Program-made: the position numbers and the translations under genes
Notes under the pieces: model-generated
The model's input: the letters and a program-made list of their open reading frames with translations, nothing else
Told to the model about the DNA's origin: nothing
The model's database searches: none
DNA from: Pollenia angustigena
Taxonomy: Eukaryota > Arthropoda > Insecta > Diptera > Polleniidae
Assembly (NCBI GenBank): GCA_930367215.1
Contig: OV884059.1
Location: 22,158,945 to 22,222,944, forward strand
Reading direction: 5' to 3'
Length of the DNA: 64,000 nucleotides
Part shown: piece by piece, positions 32,809 through 45,230 of the stretch
How the letters are laid out: each line of letters begins with the position of its first letter
Numbering within the stretch: position 1 is the stretch's first letter

Positions 32809-35800
32809 TTACACTTTCCTTTTGCCTTTATAGCCAGCATTGACCAAGCTCTTTTTGGTTTTTGTAATTTTTGTTTTAATCAACAATTTCAAACGATTAC
32901 GAACTTCTTCGTAGTTTTCTAAATTTGCCTCGTCACTTTTCTTATAGATAAAGAATTTCGCACCCTCTAAAATAAAAATAAATAAATAATGACTAACCAA
33001 TGTAAACAAAAATATCGAATAGTCCTACCTTTAAGGCGTATATCGTTTTTGGGTATAAAAAACGATTCTGTAATTTTAGTTTTTTTCTTGGATTTTTTAG
33101 CATTCTTTTCATTTGCTTTATCACTTTCCTTGGATTCAATATTCTCTTGATCTTTTGCAACTTCTTCACTTTCCGATTCAGACGAAGAATCATAGCTAAA
33201 AGGATTAACGGTAAATAATTTTTCTTGTTTATTAATATTGTTATTAACAAGAATCTTCTCATTTCCCAATTGTTTAAGTTGCTCATCGCGTTGTTCTAAC
33301 TGGTCTGCATTGCCAAACATATCCAATAAACTGAAACCTTCGCCACGACTGCGCAGTGATTGCTGTAAAGTGTCTGTTACAACATAGAAAACTTCCTTTG
33401 AAACAGTGGATGCAGCATTCTGGTCACTTGTATTTTCAACCACATCTTTATTTTTTCTTTCTTTTTTTATTTGTGTACCTTCTTCTCTGATGCGTTCGAA
33501 TTTTTGATGTTCATCTTTTGAGGGATCATAACGTAACATTTTCTTGTTTTTCTTGTTGTTAGCACTTTTAACTGAATCTAGTTTAGTTCCCACGACTTGT
33601 TCTAAAATATTCATTTGCCATTCTCGTTCATTATCAGCGTCAGCTTCTCCTTCGACATTTAATCCTTCTTTGTCGCCCTCATCATCCTCGTTATCATCTA
33701 CAAATTTCGCATCAATACGAAAACGTGGATCCATGCTTTGTTGGGCTTGCATCTGTACTAACTTTTCTCCTTTTCTGCCAGATGGTAATGTTTTAAAACC
33801 AACGTCGTTTCCATCATTATCATCATCCGAGCCAAAAATATCGGTTTTTGATTTTTTCGCTGGTTTTTGTTCTTCTTCATCGCTTTCGGCATCGCTAAAT
33901 TTAATTTTGTTCAGGTTTTTGTTATCCTTGAAAGATAATCATACAAATTTTTAAAATATCTTCCAACTATTTGGAGGGCTCACAGCTGAACCGAAAGAAG
34001 TCGTGTACTATAATATATGTATATCGCACTTGATCATAAAAAAACTCAAAGTTTTAATTTAACTTTAAAGGCCAAAAAGTAAACAAAATTGCACGATCTT
34101 TTTACTGCGGTTTGATATAAAAACCTGTTATATCGTCTAGGGTATTTTTTGCCTACATAGACATTGTGATATCTGCTTGAACTGTCCAAATAAGGCGTAC
34201 TAATTTTCGGGCCTAATAGCCATCAAAGTTCCATTACTTCACTACAAAAATCTTTAGACCAAACTGTACTATGCAAGTCATTTAAGTTCATGCGAAAGAA
34301 CAAGTTAAAAAAAGGCATAATATCCTGTGGGCGAAAAACAAATTTTTAGAATTGACAACGACGCACATTAGTCGGCTCACTGTTAAAGATTTTCATCTTG
34401 ATTAACAATAACAATCGTCAAGCAAGGTGGTGAAGAAATTATGGTATGAAGTTGTTTCTCGCCGTATTGCGTTGGTGTTCTATTTGTCGTATTGCCTATA
34501 CTATGGTACAGTTTGATTACCATACGCAATGAAAACATGTCACTAAGGGCCATTATTACAACTTGAAGTTAGCTAAAGTTAAGATTAAATTGACAGATAA
34601 TAATGTGTTATCTGTCAAAAAGCGTCTGTTAACTGTCGGATAACAGCTAACGTCAAGTTATAATAATGGCCCTAAGATGTGTTTTCTAGCAGCATAACGA
34701 CCCAAAATACACATCTTGATATGTTTAATATTGGTTTCGTGAAAATAGTATAACTCTGATATACTGACCAAGTCAGTCACCGGATCTAAGCTCAATTTAA
34801 ATCCTTTAGAGGAAGTTAAAAGAAAGAATAACTAAGCAAACACTTTAAAATAAAGATTAACTTTGGCATTTTGTTCAAAAAACATGGAATGGAATCATTT
34901 TGAATACTGCCGTTAACTAAATTGCATTCTGATAAGGCAAACACACACAATTTTTTTAAAAAAATAGAGGATACGCAGTATATTAATTAAAAAAATAAAC
35001 TATAATAAAATTCGCTTGATTATATTGAGCTATAGCTATTGATTTAATAAGGCTGATTTAATGTACTTATTATTTTGACCACTTATTTTTTTAATTTTTT
35101 CCAACTCATAAAAAACTAAGTTTTTTTTAGGGCTTTAAAGTTAACTATGTTTTGTTAAACGTAGTTTTTTGTATGTAAAGAAAGATATATTCAAAAGCTT
35201 TAAAATTATACCAATATTGGCCATATACGTTGAGAAATACAGTGGAAAATCGCATATACAATATGAAAACTTAGGAGGTCCATAACTCGAATACATACTA
35301 TGAGTTTGCGCCACTTTTTTCTCTTAATACTTTTATCTTATTTTTCAATTTTCCATCACCCTAGGTACTTGTTTTTTTTTTTATTTGGAGATGCATCGGT
35401 AAACTAGGTTTAAGCCTGAAAAAGTAAACAAAATCAAACCACACATGTGCGCATTGTATATTGTTGTCACCATATTAAAAAATATTTACCTTTGCGCAAT
35501 ATAAATCAAAAAGCCTTTGATTTTATCCATTATATTGTGCTACCTACTAATATGGTATTCACACAGCCAATTTAATTGTACAGTATCCATTATAAAACAA
35601 TAATACACAACCTCAAACATTTTTCTTTTTTTTTCTGACTGGGTTCGCTTCAGCTTTGAGCCCTCCATTTCATACTGATATACTCACCAAACCTTGCAAG
35701 GCCTGCTGAATAGCTAGTTTATTTTGTTGATACTGATTTTTCATTTTATTAAGGGATTCCCTACGTTTTTGATCAGCACTACTAGGATTAGTGTCCATAT

Positions 35801-36415
35801 GCTTTTTCTTCTTTTTTTTGTTTTCAATAACATGTATAGGTTCCACATTATGACTTTGAATTATAATCCTGCCATTGTGCATAGAACTAGCAGCACGTTT
35901 TTTACTGATCATTAACTCAGGCGCAACATCATCATCGTCTAGTTCAGTATTGACATCAAAAGTTTTGCGTTTATTTTCGCGAGGCGTATTTAGCAAATCC
36001 GATTGTTGCTCTAAATGAATTTCTGGTGCTGGCAACGTTCCATCTGTGAGAGCTTTAGCTTCTTCTCTTTCACGTTTTAAACGTTCCAGAAAAGATTCTT
36101 TAGCCAAGGAAACTTTGATATTTTGCCCATGTACTTTTTGCCATTTCAGATCATTTAAACCTTAAATAATCAACGAAAAATTAGTAAAAATTGCACAAAT
36201 TCCATTTGCATTTAAAACTTACTATATTGTGCATCCTCTGCTCCAATGTTTAATGTCACAAATGCTATAATTTTAATATCCTCTGGATCCACTAGATTTT
36301 CTTTTGTTTTCAATTCAATATTCTGAATTGGGCCATAAGTTTGAAATATATATTTTAAATCATTTTCCGTAGTGTTTGCAGGCAAATTTGCCACAAAAAA
36401 TCTTGACGATTCCAT
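32809..36415 (-). CDS. NOL8: NOL8-like nucleolar RNA-binding protein, 4 exons, 573 aa
   Basis: Probable homologue of nucleolar protein 8, a nucleolar RRM protein linked to ribosome biogenesis. Exons on the minus strand: 36415-36223, 36160-35688, 33926-33029 and 32966-32809. All junctions are AG/GT and the phases agree. Exon 1 begins MESSRFFVANLPANTTENDL and encodes an RRM (RNP2 FFVANL, RNP1-like IIAFVTL). Exon 2 completes it with the family signature IKVSLAKESFLERLKREREE, close to the vertebrate NOL8 block after its RRM. Exon 3 has VGFKTLPSGRKGEKLVQ and MDPRFRIDAKFVDD, an acidic-basic low-complexity stretch, KNKKMLRYDP and FSLLDMFG. Exon 4 finishes the conserved tail (FFIPKNDIRLKEGAKFFI) and a basic C-terminus (KTKKSLVNAGYKGKRKV). 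Human NOL8 is about twice as long; the middle is the shorter part here. Intron 2 (1.76 kb) carries a MITE and a foldback fragment. I do not know the fly gene name. The symbol is by homology. Confidence 0.88.
34547..34672. mobile_element. PIF/Harbinger-like MITE in NOL8 intron 2, TAA duplication
   Basis: The ends are GGGCCATTATTACAACTTGA and the complement of GGGCCATTATTATAACTTGA. TAA lies on both sides (34544-34546, 34673-34675). It is 126 bp and non-coding. Confidence 0.85.
35190..35430. repeat. Foldback-arm fragment in NOL8 intron 2
   Basis: From AAAAGCTTTAAAATTATACC to GGTAAACTAGGTTTAAGCC this matches the inner right arm of the foldback element (28200-28420), including CCATAACTCGAA and TTTATTTGGAG. 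It lacks the GC-rich tandem units. It may be a solo arm or a divergent relative. Confidence 0.75.
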
Positions 36416-36874
36416 TTAAATCGATTAACTAAATAAAATCTTATTAATATTTTTTTGTCAGTACACGTGCAGGTGAAGCAAAAAACTTTGTTTACAATCT
36501 TTGACAATCAGCTGCCTTAATATATTGAAACAGAGTGACTCACAACATTAACTTATAACAAAAAATTACTATCAGTGTTGTAACAAAAACTGTACATATA
36601 TTTTATTCGGATACTAAATAATTTTTTACAAAAAGTTTTGTTACATTTGTATATTTTTTTAAAATTAATTATACAGACGTGTTGGTACAATTCATTTAAA
36701 TGAACCTCAAGTTATTTTTATTGGAATTTAAATATAAACACACACTTATTTACTTTTACAACCTTTATTGAACTACATTGATAACACAGTTTTTATTCAC
36801 GGTTACGTCATTTGCTATGCAACGTATAATATAAAACTGACTCACAGCGCGGTCTTTGAGCTGTTTTACACTTA

Positions 36875-36991
36875 TGCCTGTATTCACAAAATTTTTTTTA
36901 AATTTAATAACGGTTTAAAGAACAAATTTAATATGAAAATTATCCCTAATAAACGTTTGTTAAATTTAATAATAGTTTATGAATACGGGGG
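36875..36991. mobile_element. MITE (CCCGTATTCATAAA family), copy 1
   Basis: The 5' end TGCCTGTATTCACAAA faces the complement of CCCCCGTATTCATAAA. It is flanked by TTA on both sides (36872-36874, 36992-36994). Arms rich in TTAAATTTAATAA let it fold. It lies between the NOL8-like gene and Ubqn. Confidence 0.72.
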
Positions 36992-37054
36992 TTAATCTTA
37001 AACTTTCAAACTTTTTTTGAATCAACGTTTAAATTAAATTATTATAAGCTTAAC

Positions 37055-37850
37055 TGTATTTATCGAAGAATCGCGCAAATAATTATTCGAAATAAAAATT
37101 TAGTCGAATAATAATCGAACAATTTAATATTATTCGGTTAATCGAATAATCTTAATTTTGCCTAGTTAAAAAGTTTTAAAATAAGATCAACATTAAAATT
37201 TTATTAAAAAAGTGACAATTTAACAAAAGGTACTCGCCGGTATTTATAAAAAAATGTTAAATTTAATAAAGGTTTACAAAACAAATTTTGTATGAAAATT
37301 CTCCTTAATAAACGTTTGTTAAATTTAATAATCGTTTATAAATACGGGGGACTATGTTTCAACGATTTCTTTCTTTTGTTTTGATGAAACTTGATTTAGA
37401 AAATATTATTTTACTTATTGTTGATTTCTTAGTTTCTTTTTCTTGTTTTTTTTAATTATTAGTCATCCATCATACTATTTGATTTGTTTTTATTTTTTTT
37501 AGCAATTTTAATACTTTTAATAGTTTTGTTAAGATTTGGTAGAATATTGTTTTCATTCGTCTCAAAAAAATCATTTTCTTCAACATCATTATGGTAAAAG
37601 TATATTCTATACATTCTTAAAAAAAATTATACCCAAACTCTTTGGTTTTATTCTTTGTATTTTTAGAAGAAACAATAAAAGAGCATTAAAAACGTACCGG
37701 CTTGTTTTTTTACATTAAAGAAACAACTAATACTATGAAAATACAAATTTTCGATTATCGACATAAATTATTCGAAATATTCATTAATCGAAAATAAGCA
37801 ATTTTTAATCATTCGAACAGTTAATCGCCAAAAATATTGCGTTGCCTAAA
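37055..37850. other. hAT-related debris (ATTCGATTAATCG words) around a MITE
   Basis: Two patches, about 37060-37165 and 37735-37835, are packed with TTCGAATAAT and ATTCGATTAATCG-like words, as in the ends of the hAT at 31337. They may be the two ends of one old element; terminal repeats and target duplication are not recognisable. No exon is seen. Confidence 0.45.
37235..37350. mobile_element. MITE (CCCGTATTCATAAA family), copy 2
   Basis: The ends are CGCCGGTATTTATAAA and the complement of CCCCCGTATTTATAAA, with ACT on both sides. At 116 bp it is the same length as the copy at 44409. It is nested in the hAT-like debris. Confidence 0.68.
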
Positions 37851-38235
37851 CTATAACATTTATAGCCGGTGCACATTTTAATTAAACATATCCGTTCAAA
37901 ATTTCTAAAGAACTGGAAAAACATCAGACATTAGCTGTTTCGTAATCATTTGTTTGTGACGGCAAATATTCATTAAAATCTATTTATTTACACAAATTCT
38001 TTTAAAAAAAACAAACTTTTTAATTATGTAATTGAAATACAAATTAAATGAAATATAAATCAGAATATAATTTGCTTACGTGAAAGATTTTAGGTTGTGT
38101 CAGATAAATCAAAAAGGAACGTGTGAAAGCAATATTAAAAACATTCTGGATTTGTCAATTTTGATAGCCATGTGCAACTTTTTATGGATTTTAGTGTTAT
38201 ACACATGTCGTCTAAAGCCATCTTTAAGAAACTAT

Positions 38236-38454
38236 GGCCCGTTTTCACAACTTACCGATAGCTAAAGGCAGGATTTTATCGGCCGTATAAAAAGTGTTCC
38301 ATTATTACAACTTTACTTTAACCTACCAGGTTGGATGAACCTTAATCTTCTTTATCGCTCACTTTAGGTTAAAGTAAAGTTTTAATAATGGAACACTTTT
38401 TATAAGGCAGGTTAAAGTCTACTTTTAGCTATCGGTAAGTTGTGAAAACGAGCC
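38236..38454. mobile_element. Hairpin MITE (GGCCCGTTTTCACAACTT), 219 bp
   Basis: The ends GGCCCGTTTTCACAACTTAC and the complement of GGCTCGTTTTCACAACTTAC continue through CGATAGCTAAA, and internally through TTCCATTATTA. TAT lies on both sides. Reference copy for the decayed one at 7232-7388. Confidence 0.8.
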
Positions 38455-39568
38455 TATGAATTTCACAATGTACGATAGTAAAGTTATAACGGGTTTCAAA
38501 ACTTGCATTATTATATGGAAAATAATACTAAATATATTTCTTTTTGATCATTTGTTCATATATCATATATAAATTTTCCGAAAGAATTATTTTTAAATTT
38601 CTAATATTGAACTTTTCCTTGGGATTCCAGGTCAAAATTAAATAAATGATCATAGCTCTTAGTTTCCGCCTACGATTTCTTAAATGTTTTATTGAGAGTA
38701 GCTATAGTGATTTTAAATCCTTTATAATAACTTTATGTGGACTATTCTTTTCGTAAAAATCATTCCCAAAAGCATTTCAGCATTGTTTTCTTATTGCCAC
38801 TGATATACATATGTACATACCCTACAAATAATATTGGACCACCTGATCCACTTTGATAAAATGGACCATGTCATTTTTTGGGTTCAATTACTATTTGTAT
38901 CTAGCAGCTACAGTATGCCTCATATAAGGCCTCGAAGTGAGAAGGTCTTCTGAGTTTTACCGCTGGGAACGACTGCACGTACACAACTATGTGATTGATG
39001 GGTTTTTTTGTGAGCCTCCAGAGCCATTAAGGTTAATGTAGGGAAAAAAATTTAGATTTTTTAAATAAAATTTATTACCAATACTAAATAAGATTAACTG
39101 TAATATTGCCACTTTATTAGCTAAATAATAACTAAAATAAGTAAATGCTTAAATATAAATTAAATAATAATAATAACAAAAAAAAAATTAAATGCTTCAA
39201 TGCCTAAAATATTTTTACTTGTACATTTCGTTTAAAACCGCTTTAACACGAAATGAAACTCTGTATACTCTCACAATGCAACGCTAAGAAAAATACATAT
39301 CGTTAAGTTTAATTTTCGTCACTCGTCAAAATTTGCACCGTTCTTCGTTAAATAGCTTTTTTAATTTAATTTCGCTGTGAAAAAGTGACGAATTAGTTTT
39401 TCAATTGATACCAATTTTCACAAATTTTGTGTAATTTTTATTATCTAAAAGAAAACTTCAAAAATTGCCGATTTTCTTATAAAAGCAAAGAAAATAGAAA
39501 GAAAGCAACAAAAATATTTGATATAATTTAAACAGGAAAAGTAATACCGCTTAATAAATAAAAACAAA
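38455..39568. other. Upstream region of Ubqn
   Basis: About 1.1 kb that must include the Ubqn promoter and 5' untranslated leader. I see no TATA box at a convincing distance and no exon. The last 270 bases are A-rich and repeat-free, as expected for a leader. A short TE-free stretch around 38600-39050 has no recognisable motif. Confidence 0.4.
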
Positions 39569-42500
39569 ATGGCAGAAGGTGGAAATCGAAGAATTTTGGT
39601 TAATGTTAAAACACCAAAAGACAAAAAAGTTATTGAAATCGATGAAGATTCTGGAATTAAGGATGTAAGTTATTGGTAATAATCGTTAAGAGTAATAAAC
39701 TTAATAAAAAAATGTAAAGTTACAAAAGACACGTTGATTTTTTTTATCATGAAATTTAAATATGAGGGGAAAGTATTTCCGAAGTAATTTGACTTATTCT
39801 GTGCGGTGTGTGAAATGTTGATTGTTTTCAATGAAGGTGGTGGTAGTGATGGTAAAAAGGTGGCGGTAAACATGCTTAGTATATGCCAAAGTACAGTGTA
39901 GTTCGTTGTAGGTTGCCTCTGGCCGGTACTGCATACTAAAACGCAGAGAATGTACATGAATGAAATAAACCATGTAAATTTATTGTGCATGAATATGTAA
40001 AGATACTAAACAAAAATTTAACATGACGTGTTCTTGTTTTAGCTTTATAACCAAAGTTTAATTTAAGTATTTGTTTAAAGGATTTTATTTTAATAAATTT
40101 ATTTCTGTTGTAGTTTAAAGCCATGGTGGCCGAAAAATTTGAAGCCGAACCCGAACAATTGGTATTGATTTTTGCCGGTAAAATAATGAAAGACACAGAC
40201 ACCTTGCAGACACACAATATCAAAGATGGTTTAACTGTTCATTTGGTTATTAAGGCCAAAACCCATTCCAATGATACAGCTCAACGTCCACCAGCTGATG
40301 TTAGGCAAACACCCTTTGGTCTTAATACTTTGGGTGGGCTTTCGGGCACAGAAGCTTTAGGTGCCGGCTCTGGCTCCTTTATGGATTTGCAAGCTCGGAT
40401 GCAAAATGAGTTGCTTAATAATGGTGATATGCTTCGTACTATGTTGGATAATCCTTTGGTTCAACAAATGATGAACAATCCCGATGTCATGCGTCAGCTG
40501 ATCACGTCGAATCCCCAAATGCAGGATTTAATGCAACGCAATCCAGAAATATCTCATATGTTAAACAATCCTGAATTGTTGAGACAAACTATGGAATTGG
40601 CTCGCAACCCATCTATGCTGCAAGAACTAATGCGCTCTCATGATCGTGCTCTATCAAATTTGGAATCAGTGCCTGGTGGGTACAATGCCTTGCAACGTAT
40701 TTATCGTGACATTCAAGAACCCATGATGAATGCCGCCACTGAATCGTTAACACGCAACCCTTTTGCTGGTCTTGTGGATAATGGTGGAGGTAAGTGTATG
40801 CCTAATACATAGCTTTTTGTTATTTTTCAACACAAATTTTAGATACAAATTTAAATATGTAAAGAAGTTATCAAAGTAATTTTTGGGAATACAAAATTTT
40901 AATTTAAAAGATTTTGTTATTAATTGAGAATAAGATCATTATCAAATAATTTTCTTCACTATTACTTATTTTCAGGCTTAAATCCTCAAATGGGTACTGA
41001 AAACCGCGAACCTTTGCCAAATCCCTGGGGTGGACGCGGTAATGCCAGTGGTACCGGTAGTGCTGATGCTAACCCAGATTTACCACCACGTGGCGTACTC
41101 AACACCCCTGCCATGCAAAGTCTTATGCAACAAATGGCTGAAAATCCATCACTAATGCAAAATCTATTGAATGCACCCTACACCAGATCAATGTTCGATG
41201 CTATGAATCAAGATCCCGATATGGCTTCACGTCTCTTAAACACCAGTCCTTTGTTGGCTAATAATCCCCAATTACAAGATCAAGTACGAAATATGATGCC
41301 TCAGTTTTTGGCTCAAATGCAAAATCCAGAAGTTATGAATATGTTAACCAATCCCGAGGCCATAAATGCCATTATGCAAATACAACAAGGAATGGAACAA
41401 TTAAGGTCTGCTGCTCCCGGTTTAGTTGGCTCATTGGGCGTGCCACCACCTCCACCAGGCAATACTAACATTGACACGAATACAACAAGTACCACAACTA
41501 ATACATTAGCAGATACTAATCCTTCTGTAGCACCTGGTGGTGGTCCAAATGCGCAATTGTTTAATGATTTCATGTCACGCATGTTAAATGGTATGTCTAC
41601 TACGGCTGATAATACCCAACCCCCAGAAGTACGCTATCAATCACAGTTGGAACAACTAGCCGCAATGGGTTTTGGAAATCGTGAAGCTAATCTACAAGGT
41701 AATAAAATTATCTTTATTTCTTATAATTTTTAAATGTTTAAATCGAGAGTTCGGGTATGTTGAAGAGAGGTTGTTCAGATTTTTAAACTTGTGTAGTGGA
41801 TTCTAGGTTTAGATTAAAATTTTGAAACTTTTTTGTTTGTAATTAGAATTAGGTACACATTTGTGAAGCGTTAATTTCCTATTGGCTAGCTTACAGAAAT
41901 TCAAATGGACGACGATAACTTAACTTAATCTTATGTAAGTAGCGTATAAAGTTAATTTGTATGCTGACCAGTAGTACTTTGGGTTTCGGACGGATTTTTA
42001 AGTATAGAGGTTTACTTTTTGACTAATGTGTAAACTGAGATCGAGTGAAGAGGGATTTTTAATGTTTTGCTGACAGGTTTTTTTTTAAACCTGAGTTCTC
42101 ATGTTTCCATTTATATTTATCTTAAGGAATACAATTTAGAAACAAGTATCTTCGAATGTTGTTAGGATAATCTCGGGCTTATAATTGCGAGAAAGTAATC
42201 AAGAAAATAAAGTAACACGCTTAGTGCTGGTTCACACAGGTCAAGTTTGACTCTTCAAGTCTTGAGCTTTTAGGAGAGAGGGGCAAAGAGAATGGAAAGG
42301 GGTACATACTTGACCGTACCAGTCAGTTTTGTATTTTTCTTTTCTTTTTTCATCCGTAATATAATAAAAAGCTACAAAGTTGAAGGAAAAGAAAACAAAA
42401 ATTAATTTTGTGCATGAACGTGAACGCAAGTTCAAAAGAAAATTTAAATAAAACTGTTCAAGTAAACTTGACCGGTGTGAACCAGCACTTACAATTAATA

Positions 42501-42761
42501 GGGCTGATTATAAGAAATCAGCGACTTTTACTTTGTATTATCGGCTAAATTTTAAGAAAAGATTGAAGAGCGGCAAGGCAAGCGAAATGTTATCAGAAAA
42601 GAACGGATTTTTTTATGAAAAGTTTTTTTTTTTATTATAAAACATTGTTCTAATGTGATGTTTATAAATTTTATTGAATTTCAGCACTCATTGCAACTTT
42701 TGGCGACATAAATGCAGCTGTTGAGCGATTGTTATCCTTAAATCAATTATCCCTAAGTTAA
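39569..42761 (+). CDS. Ubqn: Ubiquilin, 4 exons, 523 aa
   Basis: Shuttle factor that binds ubiquitinated proteins through its C-terminal UBA domain and the proteasome through its N-terminal ubiquitin-like domain. Exons: 39569-39664, 40114-40789, 40976-41698 and 42685-42761. All borders are AG/GTAAGT-like, the phases agree, and the total of 1572 bases ends in TAA. The ubiquitin-like domain spans exons 1-2 (RRILVNVKTPKDKKVIEIDE to GLTVHLVIK). Next come two regions of STI1-type repeats rich in NP and MQ: MLDNPLVQQMMNNPDVMRQL, NPEISHMLNNPELLRQTMEL, then MAENPSLMQNLLNAPYTRSM and MLTNPEAINAIMQIQQGMEQ. A low-complexity Pro-Gly-Thr linker leads to the UBA domain, which exon 4 completes (QLAAMGFGNREANLQ, then ATFGDINAAVERLL). 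The start has a good fly context (AACAAAATGG). The length fits insect ubiquilins of about 520-550 aa. Confidence 0.96.
42224..42488. mobile_element. PIF/Harbinger-like MITE in Ubqn intron 3, TTA duplication
   Basis: The ends are GTGCTGGTTCACACAGGTCA and the complement of GTGCTGGTTCACACCGGTCA. TTA lies on both sides (42221-42223, 42489-42491). It is 265 bp. A half copy of the same family is at 54281. Confidence 0.87.
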
Positions 42762-43307
42762 CATACCTAAACCCCATTCGATATGTATGTGTGTGTTTTT
42801 TCTTCTTTATCTTCTTATTTTATAAAAATAAACTATATAATAACACTATATATAACAAAAAAAAAAAAAAAGAAAACCAACAAGAAAACTTAGAAACAAA
42901 AACATCAGCAGCAACAAAAAAATATACATCATGGCTTGAGGTAAACAATGACAATGTATTTTAAAAGAAAATATTAGAAAAGTTTGTTAAAAACAACAAA
43001 AAAATATAAAAAATAAATAAAACTACAAGATATTGTTAACAACAAATGTGTAAACGTATACATTGCATAATCATTTTCATGGATTTCTTTTTATTAAATC
43101 CTTTTAAAAAAAAATTTGCAGATTTAGAAAACTTATTAAAAAAAATTCAATTCCGTCTTTAAAATTGTTTTTTAATTTAAAAATCCCATGCGAAAGGGGG
43201 AGGGACATACTAGCCCGTGGCTTTTAATTTTTTTTACGTGGGTAATGTCAAATCAGCCCTTCTCCCCTTAAAAGATGTTTTTCTTATAAAAGCTTTCAAT
43301 CTTATGG
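42762..43307 (+). other. Ubqn 3' untranslated region and flank
   Basis: AATAAA occurs at 42827-42832 (66 bases after the stop), 43014-43019 and 43018-43023; the last pair is a plausible end of the main transcript. The interval is A-rich with no exon. From about 43150 it is plain AT-rich flank. Confidence 0.5.
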
Positions 43308-43515
43308 TGTTTCCTTTTCTACAAAAAGTGTGACATTTTATTAAAAAAAAAAATGCAATTTGTTGTCTGTTTTTAAAAAATTTGCAACCGAAAAGGTTGG
43401 CTTGTTTTATTCTTAAAAAACTCAACCTTTTCGGGAGCAAAATTTTTAAGAAACAGACACAAAACTGCATTTTTTTAAATAAAATGTCACATTTTTTTGT
43501 AGAAAAGAAAACACC
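43308..43515. mobile_element. Hairpin repeat, 208 bp
   Basis: An inverted repeat that starts GGTGTTTCCTTTTCTAC, passes through GTGACATTTTATT, CAACCGAAAAGGTTG and AACCTTTTCGG, and returns. A loop lies near 43405-43425. No clear target duplication. Two short frames on opposite strands (43234-43470, 43382-43579) mirror each other because of this symmetry. Confidence 0.7.
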
Positions 43516-43772
43516 ATTAAACAGTTTTAAAAAACAAGAAATGGTAAATCTCCGCTTAACTAAAGCTATGGATAACTAAGAGTAGCAGTACCTTCGATGC
43601 TTTCAAAAGTTTTTTTCCTGGAAATAAACTCTTCAGGCCGATACTTTCGTCGGTTAGTTGACAATCGTAGGCGGAGTATATTTCAAGTAGTTCGGGAAGG
43701 AAGAGTTACAACATTCATTTCTACAGTTTTATTTTTTTTAGTGCGGTCAGTAGTCAAAAGTTTTCTTTACCT

Positions 43773-43863
43773 GGGTGCAAATTACTGCATTCGATATCGA
43801 TCGATATTACAATACAATTTAAATGGAAATTTCGATCGATATCGAATGCCGCAATTTGGCCCC
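43773..43863. mobile_element. Tiny hairpin MITE, 91 bp, with ATCGATCGAT core
   Basis: The left arm GGGTGCAAATTACTGC then ATTCGATATCGATCGA faces its near-complement, which ends GGCCCC. No clear target duplication. The 89-codon frame at 43597-43866 overlaps it and is not protein-like. Confidence 0.6.
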
Positions 43864-44408
43864 TGAACTAGACGAACATTTTTTCTAGATACTGTTGGCC
43901 AATTGGCCAAATAATTATTTGGCTTTTAAAATGCTCTTGGCTAATGAATTTCTCATAATTAATTGTGCTTAGCAACTTTAAGGAAGTGTTCGGTGTTATT
44001 TAATATCATTTTGGATAAGTTACAGTATGCAAAGCATAGAACGGTCCTAAAGAACCAATATAGAAGACGGTTATTAATGCAAATTTAACGTCGGAATAGA
44101 GCACGCCGCAAATTTCCTGGGTGCTAACTTCCTAAAGTAGATTAAAAGTCTAGGAATTGGGCAATAATTGCCATTTTTTTTAACTATTGAAAATTGTTCA
44201 GTAGAAAGAAGTAAATTATTTTTTTAATAAAATAACTTTTTTTGAAGATAAAAAAGTCACGGTGTTATCTATCTATCTACTCACTTTCGTTCAAGTGAAT
44301 TGAAAAAATAATGATTTGGAAATTTGTCGACAAAAAAGATAAATCTAAAGAAGCTCAAACATATTAAAACGGAATGGTAAAAAATGTACCAAAATTACTT
44401 AATACTAA

Positions 44409-44524
44409 AGGCCTTATTCATAAAAAATATTTAAGGTTAATAAAAGGCTTATTGCATGATTTCTCATGAAAATTCATTTAATAAACCTTTTATAAAACTG
44501 AACTATTTTTTATGAATACGGGGG
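44409..44524. mobile_element. MITE (CCCGTATTCATAAA family), copy 3, TAA duplication
   Basis: The ends are AGGCCTTATTCATAAAAAAT and the complement of CCCCCGTATTCATAAAAAAT, with TAA on both sides (44406-44408, 44525-44527). It is 116 bp. Confidence 0.78.
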
Positions 44525-45096
44525 TAAATGTTTAACAGATTTGGTAACTGGGAAGCAGAAATATTTATTTCCCCTATCTGTGCTCTGTAGCTCTAAGAAG
44601 GGTTTTACTAACAACAAAATAAACCGAATTAATTATTAAGTACTGGGTTAAAATTGTGTGTAATTTTTAAGATTTTAATATTAAAAAAGAAGTTTGATTT
44701 TTTTTAGTTGTAAAAATAAAAGAGAATAAAGTTTTATACACATACAAAAACAAGTTATATTGAATACTTCCCCCCTAAAATTTAAACTGAAACTTACAAT
44801 TTCCAATTTATTAATTCCAAATTAAATTTATTATTGTTACTTTAAGTTTTCTTTAAAGAAACTTAAGGAAAAAAAAATCCTAAAATGAACACAAAAAAGC
44901 ATTAATTTAAAACTTATCAAATAAAAAATATAAACTTTCATATTGTTTTGAAACAATAATATTTCTTTATTATTTAAGTGTATTCCATGGTTTAATAACA
45001 GGATTGTATTCCCTTATTCAAAGAATTTTAATATTTAAAAATTTTTAAGAAAACTAATTACAAATTATAAAAGGAATATTCCGAATTAAAAATAAT
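44525..45096. other. Non-genic AT-rich spacer
   Basis: I see no exon, repeat or RNA gene. Confidence 0.4.
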
Positions 45097-45230
45097 CAGC
45101 CTTATTCCGGTTGTCGTTGTCGTAATCGCTCAAGTCGTTTTTTGTAAGAGATTAAAGAACACTGGTTGTGTTTTTCTTTAATCTCTTACAAAAAACGACT
45201 TGAGCGATTACGACAACCGGAATAAGGCTG
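45097..45230. mobile_element. Near-perfect hairpin MITE, 134 bp
   Basis: The left arm CAGCCTTATTCCGGTTGTCG continues GTAATCGCTCAAGTCG and TTTGTAAGAGATTAAAGAA, and the right arm is its complement. The only arm difference is six extra bases (GTTGTC) on the left. AAT flanks both sides. The high arm identity implies a young insertion. Confidence 0.82.

Noticed and set aside
33544..33954. 136-codon Ser-rich frame on the plus strand
   Set aside because: It is the antisense shadow of the acidic, low-complexity exon 3 of the NOL8-like gene.
39670..40223. Two minus-strand frames over Ubqn intron 1 and exon 2
   Set aside because: Antisense to a clear gene and partly intronic; no protein features.
40924..40975. 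Frame extending upstream of Ubqn exon 3
   Set aside because: It is intron sequence read through a consensus TTTTCAG acceptor; splicing from exon 2 restores the protein.
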